DNA from: Novosphingobium guangzhouense
GTDB taxonomy: Bacteria > Pseudomonadota > Alphaproteobacteria > Sphingomonadales > Sphingomonadaceae
Assembly (NCBI RefSeq): GCF_002896965.1
Contig: NZ_LYMM01000039.1
Location: 1-64,000 of the forward strand
Direction: 5' to 3'
DNA: 64,000 nucleotides
Shown one piece after another: positions 17,947-27,243 of the stretch; positions within the stretch are counted from its first letter, which is position 1; each line of letters begins with the position of its first letter. A model generated the notes under the pieces. The model saw only the letters and a list, made by a program, of their open reading frames with translations. It did not search any database and was not told the DNA's origin. The position numbers were made by a program, and so were the translations under genes.

Positions 17947-18137
17947 GCCTTTTCGTTTTCTTTCGCGTCCGAAGGGTGCGCCACAGTCCCCAGACGGGGG
18001 CCAGCGTCAATACGCAGTTCCCTGTAATCTGGATTCGCTGTCCCACCTTGTTACATCTTATGGATGCAAGGTGAAACACCCGTATATTCGGGCCTGCGCA
18101 CTCCCCTTGCGCGAATTCGCTTAAGGAAAAGCCCCTG

Positions 18138-18854
18138 CTAAAGCCGCGCGATCGCATCCAGTCTTGTAGCGACCCAGTCCGGTTCGGTAAGCATCAGATC
18201 GTGGCCGGTATCGATATCCCAGACCCGCCCTTCGGACCGCTGCGTCAGTAAATCCATGTCTCGGCCGGATATTGTCGAAGTACAGATAAGGTGACTTTCC
18301 GGAATTGCGCGCATGGCAGTCTCCTGCCGAAGCATCAGCTTCTGTTCAAAGCACTGCCATGGTTGCGCCGTCAGCCGCGCGTCGGTCCAGGGGCCGAGCA
18401 CTGGATCCGTCACTCCGAAAAAAGCGGCCATGCCTGGCATCGGCGCCATGACCAGTTGCACGCCGTCAATGTCGTGCAACCCCTGCCGTGCCGCGTGGAT
18501 GGCGTCATAGGCATGTTCGTAAAGTGATTCGCCGTCGCGCGGGTAGGCCGCATCAAGATATACCCGGTGCCCGACACGCTCCGGCTTGCGGTCCGCCGCC
18601 CCCGTGATGACCATGCCGCCGTAGCTGTGGCCGACAAGGATCACCCCGGCCATATCCTCGAACTCCAGCAGTCCGGCGATATCGGCGATGTGGGTATCAA
18701 GGGTGATCGCCGCGCTCATCAGGTGGGCGCGGTCGGCCAGGCCGCTCAGCGAAGGAGTGTGGACTTCATGGCCAAGTGCGCGGAGCCGCTGCGCCACCGG
18801 TTTGTAACACCAGCCGCCATGGCCGCCGCCGTGGACCAGAACAAAAGTCGCCAT
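18138..18854 (-). CDS. alpha/beta hydrolase
   Basis: A 238-aa cytoplasmic hydrolase with a compact alpha/beta fold. The oxyanion region is VLVHGGGHGGWCYKPV, the nucleophile elbow is GHSYGG (Ser77) and the catalytic His is in DTGHDLML (about 218). The pattern resembles the plant methylesterase/hydroxynitrile lyase-like branch, whose substrates are small esters; the substrate here is unknown. It sits downstream of the aminotransferase on the same strand with a 51-bp gap, so co-transcription is possible. Confidence 0.85.
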   Translation of the reverse strand: MATFVLVHGGGHGGWCYKPVAQRLRALGHEVHTPSLSGLADRAHLMSAAITLDTHIADIAGLLEFEDMAGVILVGHSYGGMVITGAADRKPERVGHRVYLDAAYPRDGESLYEHAYDAIHAARQGLHDIDGVQLVMAPMPGMAAFFGVTDPVLGPWTDARLTAQPWQCFEQKLMLRQETAMRAIPESHLICTSTISGRDMDLLTQRSEGRVWDIDTGHDLMLTEPDWVATRLDAIARL

Positions 18855-18905
18855 GCCGCCCCTCCCTGATTATGATCCACAGGGGATCGCATCAGGAAAC
18901 GGGTG

Positions 18906-20051
18906 TCAAGCGCCAACTGCTTCCCGACGCGCCGCGAACCAGGGCACCATACGTTCTATCGCGTCCTCGATCTCAGGCGTGGAAACGGCGAAGCTCAGCC
19001 GGATGAAGCGATTGCCGTCGACGGGGTCGAAGTCGATGCCCGGCGCGGTTGCGACGCCGGTATCGGCCAGCAACTGGCGGCAGAAGGCAAAGCTGTCATT
19101 GGTCAGGTGGCCGATGTCCGCCCATATGTAGAACGCCCCGTCCGGCGGCGCGATCCGCTGCAGGCCAAGGCGCGGCAACGCGGCAAGCAGCACTTCACGA
19201 TTGCGGGCGTAGTTGGCGTGGTGGCCTTCCAGTTCCTCGGTGCAATCGAAGGCGACAAGTCCGGCGTGCTGCGCCAGCACGGGCGGGGTCAGGAACAGGT
19301 TGGCGATCCGCGCGCGCGCCGCGTCGATCAGGTGCGGGGGAACGACCAGCCAGCCCAGCCGCCAGCCTGCCATCGAGAACCACTTGGAAAAGCTGTTCAC
19401 CACCAGCGCATCGGGCACGTGCTGAAGCACGGAATCAGCGGTCATGCCGTATGTCAGGCCATGATAGATCTCGTCCGAGATCACCGCGATGCCCTTGCGC
19501 GCGCAGACTTGCGCAATGGCGGCCAGTTCCTCGGGCGCGATGACAGTGCCGGTGGGATTGGCGGGGCTGGCAAGGATCAGCCCTTCGGGCTCCGGATCGA
19601 GCGCGTCGATCGCGGCGGCGGTCACCTGATAGCGCTCTGCCGGGCCGCAGGGCAGTTCGACCGGCTCGATGTAGAGCGTGCGCATGGCGTTGCGATAGGC
19701 GACGTAACCGGGCCGGGCCAGGGCCACCCGCGCGCCCGGCCGGAACAGGCAGGACAGCGCCAGCACGAAAGCGGGCGAAGCGCCGCAGGTCAGGAACACC
19801 TGCTCTGGAGACACGGTTGCGCCATATGCCTCTGCATAATGGCGGGCGATCCGCTCGCGCAGTGCGGGGCTTTCCCAGTATCCGCCGGCCTCTGCATCAA
19901 GCACCGCATGGGCCGCCGCAATGGCCGCCGCAGGCGCGCCGGTGGAAGGCTGGCCGTATTCCATATGGATCACGTCGCGCCCTTCGGCGGCAAGTTCGTA
20001 AGCAAGGCGGCCGATGGTCGTGGCGTGGAAGGGTTCGACATGCGCGATCAT
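18906..20051 (-). CDS. PLP-dependent aminotransferase, class I/II
   Basis: A 381-aa fold-type I aminotransferase. PLP-binding residues are visible: SPANPTG (Asn165 region), SDEIYHGL (Asp193), NSFSKWFSMAGWRLGW (Schiff-base Lys223) and an Arg near the C-terminus in NRFIRLSF. Length fits aspartate/tyrosine-type transaminases. Neighbours (hydrolase, reductase, dehydrogenases) suggest a role in catabolism or in detoxification, but the amino donor and acceptor cannot be read from sequence. Confidence 0.9.
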   Translation of the reverse strand: MIAHVEPFHATTIGRLAYELAAEGRDVIHMEYGQPSTGAPAAAIAAAHAVLDAEAGGYWESPALRERIARHYAEAYGATVSPEQVFLTCGASPAFVLALSCLFRPGARVALARPGYVAYRNAMRTLYIEPVELPCGPAERYQVTAAAIDALDPEPEGLILASPANPTGTVIAPEELAAIAQVCARKGIAVISDEIYHGLTYGMTADSVLQHVPDALVVNSFSKWFSMAGWRLGWLVVPPHLIDAARARIANLFLTPPVLAQHAGLVAFDCTEELEGHHANYARNREVLLAALPRLGLQRIAPPDGAFYIWADIGHLTNDSFAFCRQLLADTGVATAPGIDFDPVDGNRFIRLSFAVSTPEIEDAIERMVPWFAARREAVGA

Positions 20052-20212
20052 GCCTGCCTGCTACGCGCCGCGCGGGGCCGATGCAATGCGTGGCGGAAGT
20101 CTGGCTTGATCCCGACGGCACTCGCGCATCCGGCCGTGGCCAGGGCGCCGCGCGCCCTACACAACATGCCGACACAACAGGCCGCCAAAACAGGGGCGCG
20201 AAGGGAGAACCC

Positions 20213-21316
20213 ATGGCGACATGCCTTGATCATTACCGCCTGCTCGGTCGCTCGGGCCTCAGGGTGTCGCCGCTGGCGCTGGGCACGATGACGTTCGGAG
20301 TCGAGGGCGGCTGGGGCTCCAGCCCGGACGAGGCGCAGGCGATGGTCGATCACTTCGTGGAGCGCGGCGGCAACTTCATCGATACCGCCGATTTCTACGG
20401 CCGTATGGGCGGATCGGAGGAATGGCTGGGTCGCATCGTCAAGGGACGCCGGCATCCGCTGGTGATCTCCACCAAGTATTCGCTCACGACCCGGCCCGGC
20501 GATCCCAACGCGGCGGGCAACCAGCGCAAGAACATGGTCCGGTCGGTGGAGGATTCGCTGCGTCGGCTGCAGACCGACTACATCGATCTGCTTTACCTCC
20601 ACATGTGGGATTTCAGAACGCCGGTGGACGAGATCCTGCGCGGCTTCGACGATCTCGTACGAAGCGGAAAGGTGCTTTACACCGGCCTTTCCGATACCCC
20701 TGCATGGCAGGCCAGCCGGATGCAGGCCATCGCCGACCTGCGCGGCTGGACGCAGTTCTGTGCCCTGCAGATCCAGTACAGCCTGATCGAGCGCACGGTG
20801 GAGCGCGAACTGATCCCGATGGCGCAGGAAATGGGCATGGGCGTCTCACCATGGGCGCCGCTGGGGCAAGGGATGCTGACGGGCAAGTATACCCGTGCCG
20901 ACCTTGACCAGAGCGCACCGGGCGCGCCGTCGATGGCAGACATGGGTTCGCGCAAGGCGATCAATGCGGTGACCGGCAAGCTTTCCGCGCGCAACCTCGA
21001 TGTCGCCGATGTGGTGAGCGGGATCGCAGGAGAGCTTGGCTGCACCGCCGCGCAAGTAGCGCTGGCCTGGACGCTGACCAACCCCGCGACGTGCGCGCCC
21101 GTGGTGGGCGTACGCACGAAGGCGCAGCTGGAGGACAACCTCGGCGCGCTGGACCTGACGCTGGACGCTGCCCATCTGGCGCGGCTCGACGCAGCAAGCG
21201 CCGTGCCCAAGGTCTTCCCGATGGACGTGCTGACCGGCCCGGCAGAGGCGATGATGTTCGGCGGGGTTACCGTGCAGCGGCGCCAGCTGGCCGATCACCC
21301 GGCGAAAACAGTGTAG
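20213..21316 (+). CDS. aldo/keto reductase
   Basis: A 367-aa NADPH-dependent oxidoreductase of the AKR superfamily. The catalytic tetrad is visible: Asp57 in NFIDTADFYG, Tyr62, Lys88 in VISTKYS and a His in DLLYLHMWDF. The C-terminal cofactor segment VVGVRTKAQLEDNLGAL is typical. The ATG follows AAGGGAGAA; the long upstream frame is antisense to the aminotransferase. Its 3' end overlaps the end of the convergent SnoaL-like gene by 22 bp. Confidence 0.9.
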   Translation: MATCLDHYRLLGRSGLRVSPLALGTMTFGVEGGWGSSPDEAQAMVDHFVERGGNFIDTADFYGRMGGSEEWLGRIVKGRRHPLVISTKYSLTTRPGDPNAAGNQRKNMVRSVEDSLRRLQTDYIDLLYLHMWDFRTPVDEILRGFDDLVRSGKVLYTGLSDTPAWQASRMQAIADLRGWTQFCALQIQYSLIERTVERELIPMAQEMGMGVSPWAPLGQGMLTGKYTRADLDQSAPGAPSMADMGSRKAINAVTGKLSARNLDVADVVSGIAGELGCTAAQVALAWTLTNPATCAPVVGVRTKAQLEDNLGALDLTLDAAHLARLDAASAVPKVFPMDVLTGPAEAMMFGGVTVQRRQLADHPAKTV

Positions 21317-21720
21317 ATCCGGGCATCGAAAAGCCAGCATCCGTCCAGCCGCACGAAGCTGTCGTGATATTCACCCATGACCTTCTTGTCGGTGCCGGTG
21401 ATCGGCGCCACCATCATCGCATTGGCCCGCGCGGTGTCGCCCGCCACGGTGATCATCAGGTTATGGATCAGCGGCACCGGATGCGGCTTGCCTTTTCCTT
21501 CCATGAGGAACGCCGCCAGCGCCTCTGGCGTCTCGAACCGCTGGCGCACCACATGCTCGGCGCGATCGGGGGCGCCGGAGCGGACTTCGAACGTGCCCGT
21601 GGGGGCGAAAAGCGCGGGGATTTCCTCATATGCCTCACGCCTGACGGCCCGCGCGTAACCGTAGACGAGGTCTGCGATGGCGATCTGCGCTTCGATCCGT
21701 GCCAGACGTTCCTCTGTCAT
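21295..21720 (-). CDS. SnoaL-like/NTF2-fold protein
   Basis: A 141-aa protein of the cone-shaped alpha+beta barrel fold used by SnoaL-type cyclases and ring-hydroxylating beta-like proteins. IAIADLVYGYARAVRREAY and FAPTGTFEVRSG form the usual N-terminal helix plus strand, and the end MGEYHDSFVRLDGCWLFDAR is the classical NTF2-like C-terminal hairpin. Enzymatic role unknown. The start overlaps the SDR stop by 4 bp, so the two are translationally coupled. Confidence 0.82.
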   Translation of the reverse strand: MTEERLARIEAQIAIADLVYGYARAVRREAYEEIPALFAPTGTFEVRSGAPDRAEHVVRQRFETPEALAAFLMEGKGKPHPVPLIHNLMITVAGDTARANAMMVAPITGTDKKVMGEYHDSFVRLDGCWLFDARIYTVFAG

Positions 21721-22517
21721 GCGGCAGGAACCTGCGCGGCATCGCGCCGATCGCAGGCTTCGCGGATGGCGGCGAAGCGCGGCTCGACGCTGCGCCAGAC
21801 GCGGGTGTGCGTGACGATGCAGGGCTCATTACCCTCTATCCCGGCGACGACCATCGCGCCGACATGATCGGCAGTGACGCTGGATGGGGGCATGGTGCCC
21901 GCATACTGGCGGATCTCGCCGCCGACCTTACGGGTGCTTTCGGCAAGGTTCGTCGCGACGTAGCCGGGACACAACAGCGACACACCGACACCAAAGGGCG
22001 CCATTTCCTGCCGCAAGGCTTCCGTCAGCGCCGTCACCCCGAACTTGGCGACGGCATAGGCGCCAACGCCCGGAACGCTGGCCGTAAGCCCCGCCTGCGA
22101 CGAGGTATTGACCACATGCCCCCTGCCCCGATCCCGCATGGCGGCGGCGAACGTGAAGACGCCGTTGGCAACGCCGGTAAGGTTGATCGCCACGATACGG
22201 TCGAAGCTGGCCGGGTCCATGTCCGCAAATTCGCGGCCATTGGGGGCGATCCCCGCGTTGTTCACCAGCACGTCGACCGGGCCGAAGGCGCTTTCCGCCT
22301 CCGCCTTGGCGCGGGCCCAGCCGTCCCGGTCGCGGGTATCGAGGACGGCACCGCGCACGGCCTGCCCCCGTTCCGCCACGACCACGGCCAGCCGCTCTGC
22401 ATCGATATCCGCGATGGTCACCTGCAGCCCGCGGCGGAGCATCGCATCGACGATACCCAGACCGATCCCGCTGGCGCCGCCAGTGACGAAGGCATGCCGT
22501 GCCTCGCTCAAATCCAT
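21717..22517 (-). CDS. short-chain dehydrogenase/reductase
   Basis: A 266-aa classical SDR. Cofactor motif TGGASGIG at 12-19, NNAG at 86-89, catalytic Ser near 140 and YAVAK at 154-158. Asp37-39 after the second strand (IADID) favours NAD(H). The last ~70 residues hold a substrate loop with TNLAEST. Upstream of, and overlapping, the SnoaL-like gene. Confidence 0.9.
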   Translation of the reverse strand: MDLSEARHAFVTGGASGIGLGIVDAMLRRGLQVTIADIDAERLAVVVAERGQAVRGAVLDTRDRDGWARAKAEAESAFGPVDVLVNNAGIAPNGREFADMDPASFDRIVAINLTGVANGVFTFAAAMRDRGRGHVVNTSSQAGLTASVPGVGAYAVAKFGVTALTEALRQEMAPFGVGVSLLCPGYVATNLAESTRKVGGEIRQYAGTMPPSSVTADHVGAMVVAGIEGNEPCIVTHTRVWRSVEPRFAAIREACDRRDAAQVPAA

Positions 22518-22658
22518 GGGTTTTCCCCTCTCCTGTTCGCGGCCTTGCAGTGCGGGGGCCGTGTTGGAGGAATTTTGAAGAAGCGGGCACTATCTTGCAA
22601 TCGCCAACAGCGCTGTTCATCACCGCCAGGACGATAAGGACAGGGAGAAGGACGGCGC

Positions 22659-23183
22659 ATGACGCACCTTGGCAGGCGCTACGGCCAATTGATCCAGATG
22701 AGCTACGCCACGCGCGACATGGACGCAGCGATCGTCCACGCCGAGACGCAGCTTGGCATAACCGGCTTGCGCCGCAGCGAATCCGAGATCGACGTGTTGT
22801 CCTACGGCGAAAGGCGCAGGCTGGGCGTGAAGTCCGCCATCGCCAACATCGGTGCCCCCGGCGGTCCGCGCCAGTTCGAGATCATCGAGCCGGTATCCGG
22901 CGTGACCGAAATCTACACCGATGCCGTCGATCTTTCGGCGCAGATCCTTGCCTTCCACCACATCGGCGTGGCCGTGCCGGGCGCCTTTTCGGAATGGCAG
23001 GCCCTGCTGGAAGAACTGCGCGCCGGTACGGACGCGCTGGCCCTGCAGTTCCCGGCAGAACCCTCAACAGGGGCGAAGCTTTGCTTCTGCTACGTCGATA
23101 CGCGCGCGAAGATCGGCCATTTCACAGAGTACCTGTGGGCCGATCCCTCGCTGGCGGGAATACCCGTCGCGCCGTGGCTTTAA
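22659..23183 (+). CDS. VOC superfamily (glyoxalase-like) protein
   Basis: A 174-aa vicinal-oxygen-chelate protein with two beta-alpha-beta-beta-beta halves: QLIQMSYATRDMDAAIVHAE and AFHHIGVAVPGAFSEWQALL. Metal-ligand candidates are His in FHHIGV and Glu in the last strand GHFTEYLW; the first half has Gln in place of a His. Such proteins cleave or isomerise ring or keto compounds. It is divergent from the SDR and overlaps the tail of the next SDR by 4 bp. Confidence 0.8.
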   Translation: MTHLGRRYGQLIQMSYATRDMDAAIVHAETQLGITGLRRSESEIDVLSYGERRRLGVKSAIANIGAPGGPRQFEIIEPVSGVTEIYTDAVDLSAQILAFHHIGVAVPGAFSEWQALLEELRAGTDALALQFPAEPSTGAKLCFCYVDTRAKIGHFTEYLWADPSLAGIPVAPWL

Positions 23184-23989
23184 CTGCCGTCCGCGTTGGC
23201 GCTGACGATGCCCGGTCGTTCGGCGCCCATCCCTGAAAAGCCGATCGAATAGCCGCCGTCCACCGGCAGGATCACCCCGGTGATGTAAGCCGCCTCGTCA
23301 CTGGCGAGGAACAGCGCGGCCGAGGCGATATCCTCTGCCCGCCCCCAGCGGCCCATCGGGATGCCGGCCAGCGTGGGAAAGCCTTCCGGCGGCGCGTCGT
23401 GCGTCTTCGATGCCTCGACCAGCCCGGTCCACATCGTACCGGGCGCCACCGCGTTCACGCGGATGTTGCTGTCCGAGTAATCTAGCGCGGCCACCTTGGT
23501 CAGCTGGTGGACGCCCGCCTTGGCCGAACTGTAGACGCCGTGATGCTTCCACCCGACCACCGCCGAGGCCGAACTGGTGTTGACGATGGCCCCGCCGCCC
23601 GTCTTCAGCATGGCCGCGATCCCGTACTTCATGCCCAGAAACACACCGCGGATGTTGGTGGCGTGGACTTTGTCCCACAGCTCGCTCGTCTGGGTGTGAA
23701 GCGGGGCCATCCCGCCGCCGAAACCGGCATTGTTGCACAGCACGTCCAGCCGCCCGAAGCGATCGACGGCGGTGGCGATCATCGCCTGCACCTGTTCCTC
23801 GCTGGAAACATCGCAGTGGACCGATACCACGTCCGCGCCAAGATCGGCCGCCACGTCGTCCTGCCTGCCCGAAATGTCCGCAAGCACCAGCTTCGCACCC
23901 TGCGCATGGAACAGCTGCGCCATCGCGCGGCCCATGCCCGACCCTGCACCGGTGATGATGCATACCTTGTCCTGAAGCCTTCCGGCCAT
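23180..23989 (-). CDS. short-chain dehydrogenase/reductase
   Basis: A 269-aa classical SDR with TGAGSGMG at 13-20, NNAG at 86-89, Ser near 140 and YSSAK at 153-157. LADIS after the second strand supports NAD(H). The ending (PVDGGYSIGF) is typical of the hydroxysteroid/cyclohexanol-type SDRs. It precedes the next gene by 14 bp in the reading direction of the minus strand, forming a two-SDR operon. Confidence 0.9.
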   Translation of the reverse strand: MAGRLQDKVCIITGAGSGMGRAMAQLFHAQGAKLVLADISGRQDDVAADLGADVVSVHCDVSSEEQVQAMIATAVDRFGRLDVLCNNAGFGGGMAPLHTQTSELWDKVHATNIRGVFLGMKYGIAAMLKTGGGAIVNTSSASAVVGWKHHGVYSSAKAGVHQLTKVAALDYSDSNIRVNAVAPGTMWTGLVEASKTHDAPPEGFPTLAGIPMGRWGRAEDIASAALFLASDEAAYITGVILPVDGGYSIGFSGMGAERPGIVSANADGS

Positions 23990-24003
23990 GTTCCTTCTCC
24001 CTT

Positions 24004-24756
24004 TCAGGCCGAGGTGTCGATCGTCGGCCGGATCGATATTTCCGAGATATTCGTGCGGCGCGGCATGGCCAGGATGAAGACGATGGCCTCGCCGATATCG
24101 CGCGGCTTCACCGCGCCTTCCTTCGCCACATGGGCCTGGATCGCCGCGCGCCAGTTGGGGTCCGAGATATTGTCGCCCACTTCCGTTTCGGTGGCGCCGG
24201 GCATCAGCGTGGTGACGCGCACGTTGCGGCCGCCCAGTTCCTGCCGCATCCCGTCAGTCATGAAGTTCACCGCATGCTTGCTGGCGGAATAGGCGCTGGT
24301 CATCGGCCCGCCCTTGCGCCCGGCGAGCGATGAGATGGTGATGATATCGCCCACGCCCTGTTCCAGCATGTGCGGGACGGCAGCAGCGCAAGTATAGACC
24401 GTGCCCATCAGGTTGATATCGATGACGCGCCGGTAGATCGCGGTGTCGACGTTCTCGATCCCACCCGCCTCCATGATCCCGGCGGAGTTGATCAGGATAT
24501 CGATCCGCCCCAGCTTTTCGACCGTCTGCGCCACGGCGCGGCGGGCGTCGTCCTCCACCGTCATGTCGCCGGGAATGGCGAGCGCGGTGCCGCCGTCCGC
24601 CTCGATCCGGGCGACGAGGCCCGACAGCCGCTCCACCCGCCGCGCCGACAGCGCGACCGCAGCCCCCGCTTCTGCCAGACACAGCGCCGCTGCTTCGCCG
24701 ATGCCGGACGATGCCCCGGTCACGAGCGCGACTTTCCCTGCAAGCGGCTTGGTCAT
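24004..24756 (-). CDS. short-chain dehydrogenase/reductase
   Basis: A 250-aa SDR, first gene of a two-SDR unit on the minus strand. TGASSGIG is at 13-20, NSAG (variant of NNAG) at 90-93, serines at 142-143 and YSASK at 156-160. The SARR segment after the second strand favours NADP(H). The C-terminal end resembles the YdfG/serine dehydrogenase-like group (RRTNISEISIRPT). Substrate unknown. Confidence 0.9.
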   Translation of the reverse strand: MTKPLAGKVALVTGASSGIGEAAALCLAEAGAAVALSARRVERLSGLVARIEADGGTALAIPGDMTVEDDARRAVAQTVEKLGRIDILINSAGIMEAGGIENVDTAIYRRVIDINLMGTVYTCAAAVPHMLEQGVGDIITISSLAGRKGGPMTSAYSASKHAVNFMTDGMRQELGGRNVRVTTLMPGATETEVGDNISDPNWRAAIQAHVAKEGAVKPRDIGEAIVFILAMPRRTNISEISIRPTIDTSA

Positions 24757-24887
24757 CGGCGGCAGTCTCCCATTCGTTTCGCCAATTCGTTTGTATGCAT
24801 TGGCTGGCGCTGCGGCCCGGCGCAGTCAACGGAAAATGCTGAACATCCGTTCTAATCGCTCCGGCGCAGCGTTCAGGATGTATCCGA

Positions 24888-26003
24888 TCACGCGATCACC
24901 AGCACCGATCGATGGATGAAACGCACAAGGTCCGCCTGCCCGCGCGCGCCGGTCTTGGCGTAGATCCGTTTGGAGTAGGTGCGCGCCGATTCCACCGTCA
25001 GCCCCAGTTCGGGCGCGGCTTCGCTGATCGACATGCCCCGGCTCAATGCCAATGCCAGCCGCGCCTCGCTGGGGGCAAGGTCGAACAGCTGGGCAAGCTG
25101 GTCGCAGCGATCCGCGGAAGACCAGTTATCGGCGTGGAGGTAGCACACGATGGCGGGCGCGGCCTGCGTGGTCCCCATGCGCTGGCCCGACGGCACCAGC
25201 AGCAGATCAAGCCAGGGTTCACGCGAAAGCACCATCGCCCGCGGGCGCGCCTGCGCGTCCAGCGCCAGTTCGTGCACGGCCTCGGACAACTGCCGCCGCA
25301 GCACCGGATCGCGCGCGGTCAGCCTGCCGTCCCGCGCCTGCGCGATGCTCTGCCCCGCTTGCAGCATATGCGTGCCTTGCGCATCGGCATCGAGCACCCG
25401 CCCTTGCGCATCCAGCGTCAGCCAGCCGAAGTTCATCCGCCGCACGGCTTCGCGCGCGACCATGGCGGTCATCCGTTCCCGTTCCAGCGCCACGAAGCTG
25501 CCAAGCGCTGCACGCAGGAACGGCGCCAGTGCTTCGAGCAGTCCGTCGACATGCGGGGCAAACTCTCCCTCACGCCGGGTGACGGTGATCCAGCCGCTGG
25601 TGCCGGTATGCTCGGCAAAGCGGATCATGCGCATATGGTTCATGCCCGAAGGCGCCAGAAGCTGCGCCAGATAGGCATCGTGCGCGGGCTCTCCGCAATG
25701 AAGCAGCTGGTCGAGCCGGTACGCGCGCCCTTCCGCCATTTCGTGATACGGCATCGGATCGCGCAGATAGAGCGTCTCACGATAATGGCGCGATACCGGC
25801 GGCGGCGAAGGCGCGCCGGAATAGAGGTGGATCACCCGCGCTTCGGGCGTGCCCAGCGGCAGCGGCCGGAACACAAGGCTGGCGTAGTCCCCCGCCACCG
25901 CCGCGCGCAGGGCGTCAAGGAAACCGCGCCAGGGCGGGTCTTCGACAAGGCCCGCGATAAGCCGCAGGCTCAGGTCCGCTATCGGCACACTCTCACCGGT
26001 CAT
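24888..26003 (-). CDS. LuxR-type transcriptional regulator
   Basis: A 371-aa regulator with a C-terminal LuxR helix-turn-helix (SRGMSISEAAPELGLTVESA, about 322-341, then YAKTGARGQADL). The ~300-residue N-terminal part looks like a PAS/GAF-like sensor with no obvious metal or heme motif. I use the ATG giving MTGESVPIADL; the longer frame upstream reads into the promoter of the divergent monooxygenase. It is divergent from the monooxygenase-sulfotransferase operon, so local regulation of that operon is likely but inferred. Confidence 0.82.
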   Translation of the reverse strand: MTGESVPIADLSLRLIAGLVEDPPWRGFLDALRAAVAGDYASLVFRPLPLGTPEARVIHLYSGAPSPPPVSRHYRETLYLRDPMPYHEMAEGRAYRLDQLLHCGEPAHDAYLAQLLAPSGMNHMRMIRFAEHTGTSGWITVTRREGEFAPHVDGLLEALAPFLRAALGSFVALERERMTAMVAREAVRRMNFGWLTLDAQGRVLDADAQGTHMLQAGQSIAQARDGRLTARDPVLRRQLSEAVHELALDAQARPRAMVLSREPWLDLLLVPSGQRMGTTQAAPAIVCYLHADNWSSADRCDQLAQLFDLAPSEARLALALSRGMSISEAAPELGLTVESARTYSKRIYAKTGARGQADLVRFIHRSVLVIA

Positions 26004-26120
26004 CGCCTGATCCCCAAATGGGAATTTGCTTTGACCGGGGCCTAGCCCACCCATGGCCGACCGACAAAGCCGCGCCGGGCACCCATCGTGCCGACGATGC
26101 GCGCAACAGGGGATGAGCCG

Positions 26121-27239
26121 ATGAAAGTGCAGTCCGCCGCCTTCCTGCGCACCACCCTGCCGCTGGGCATCGACATGGTGGGCGAATACGATTCGGGCCG
26201 CTACCATTCGATCTGGCTGCCCGATCACATGGTCAGCTTCTGGCCCGATTCGATCTGGACGCCGGAATTCACCGACCTTGCCGTTTCATCCCCCAGCCCG
26301 CACCGCCACCTTGATGGCATGGCGGTCAGCGCGGCGGCGGCAGTGCTGACCCGCAATACGCCGCTGGCGACGACCGTGGTCGATACGGTCCGGCGCCACC
26401 CTTCGCTGCTGGCGCAATCGGCGCTGACCATCAGCCACTTGTCGAAAGGCCGCTTCATCCTTGGCCTCGGCTCTGGCGAGCTGGAAAACACGGTGCCTTA
26501 CGGCTTCGACTTCGCAAGGCCGGTGGCGCGGCTGGAGGAAGCGATCAGGGTCATCAAGCTGCTGTGGCACGCCGATGGCCCGGTGGACTTCGAGGGGGAC
26601 TTCTTCCACCTCCACCATGCCCGCATGGACACCGAACTTTACGACGGCAAGGCACCGCCGATCTGGCTTGGCGCGGCGGGGCCAAGGATGCTGGGCATCA
26701 CCGGGCGCGAGGCGGACGGCTGGTGGCCGGCAGGATCGTGGACGCCGGAAGACTATGCCGCCAAGCTCAGGGTCATCCTCGATGCAGGCGATGCGGCGGG
26801 GCGGGACATGAGCCACTTCACCCCCGCGATCACCCAGATGGCGCTGATCGGCGAACCCGATGAAATCGACGAAATGCTTCGCGCGCCGATGGTGAAATCG
26901 ATCGTGCTGATGATCACGGCCAAGGATCTGGCGCAGTTCGGGCACAAGCATCCGATGGGCCCTGACTGGCGCGGGATCATGGACTTCGACCCGGTGAAGC
27001 TCAGCCGCGAAGCGATGCTGCGCTTCTGCGACGCGATGGACCCGCAGGCCATCCGCGACATTCTGCCGGTGGGCACGCCAAAGGAAGTCGCCCTGAAGAT
27101 CAAGGGCTTCGCCGATGCCGGGATGCGCGTCTACAAGCTGATGGAATATGGCGCGATGGGCGGCACGAAGTTCGCCGCAACATCTGCCGCCAAAGTCCGC
27201 GAGACCGAGGATGAAGTCGCCCGGCTGGTGGAGGGCTGA
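26121..27239 (+). CDS. LLM-class flavin-dependent oxidoreductase
   Basis: A 372-aa bacterial luciferase-like TIM-barrel protein. Conserved segments are SIWLPDHMVSFWPDS, SHLSKGRFILGLGSGELEN and PPIWLGAAGPRMLGITGREA. Members use FMNH2 or F420; in a Gram-negative of this type either is possible. The ATG follows AGGGGATGAG. It opens a four-gene plus-strand operon and is divergent from the LuxR regulator. Confidence 0.87.
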   Translation: MKVQSAAFLRTTLPLGIDMVGEYDSGRYHSIWLPDHMVSFWPDSIWTPEFTDLAVSSPSPHRHLDGMAVSAAAAVLTRNTPLATTVVDTVRRHPSLLAQSALTISHLSKGRFILGLGSGELENTVPYGFDFARPVARLEEAIRVIKLLWHADGPVDFEGDFFHLHHARMDTELYDGKAPPIWLGAAGPRMLGITGREADGWWPAGSWTPEDYAAKLRVILDAGDAAGRDMSHFTPAITQMALIGEPDEIDEMLRAPMVKSIVLMITAKDLAQFGHKHPMGPDWRGIMDFDPVKLSREAMLRFCDAMDPQAIRDILPVGTPKEVALKIKGFADAGMRVYKLMEYGAMGGTKFAATSAAKVRETEDEVARLVEG

Positions 27240-27243
27240 CGCG

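Noticed and set aside
17876..18157. 93-codon minus-strand frame upstream of the hypothetical gene at 17.5 kb
   Set aside because: Overlaps the recognised start region of that gene in another frame and has no ribosome site or family resemblance.
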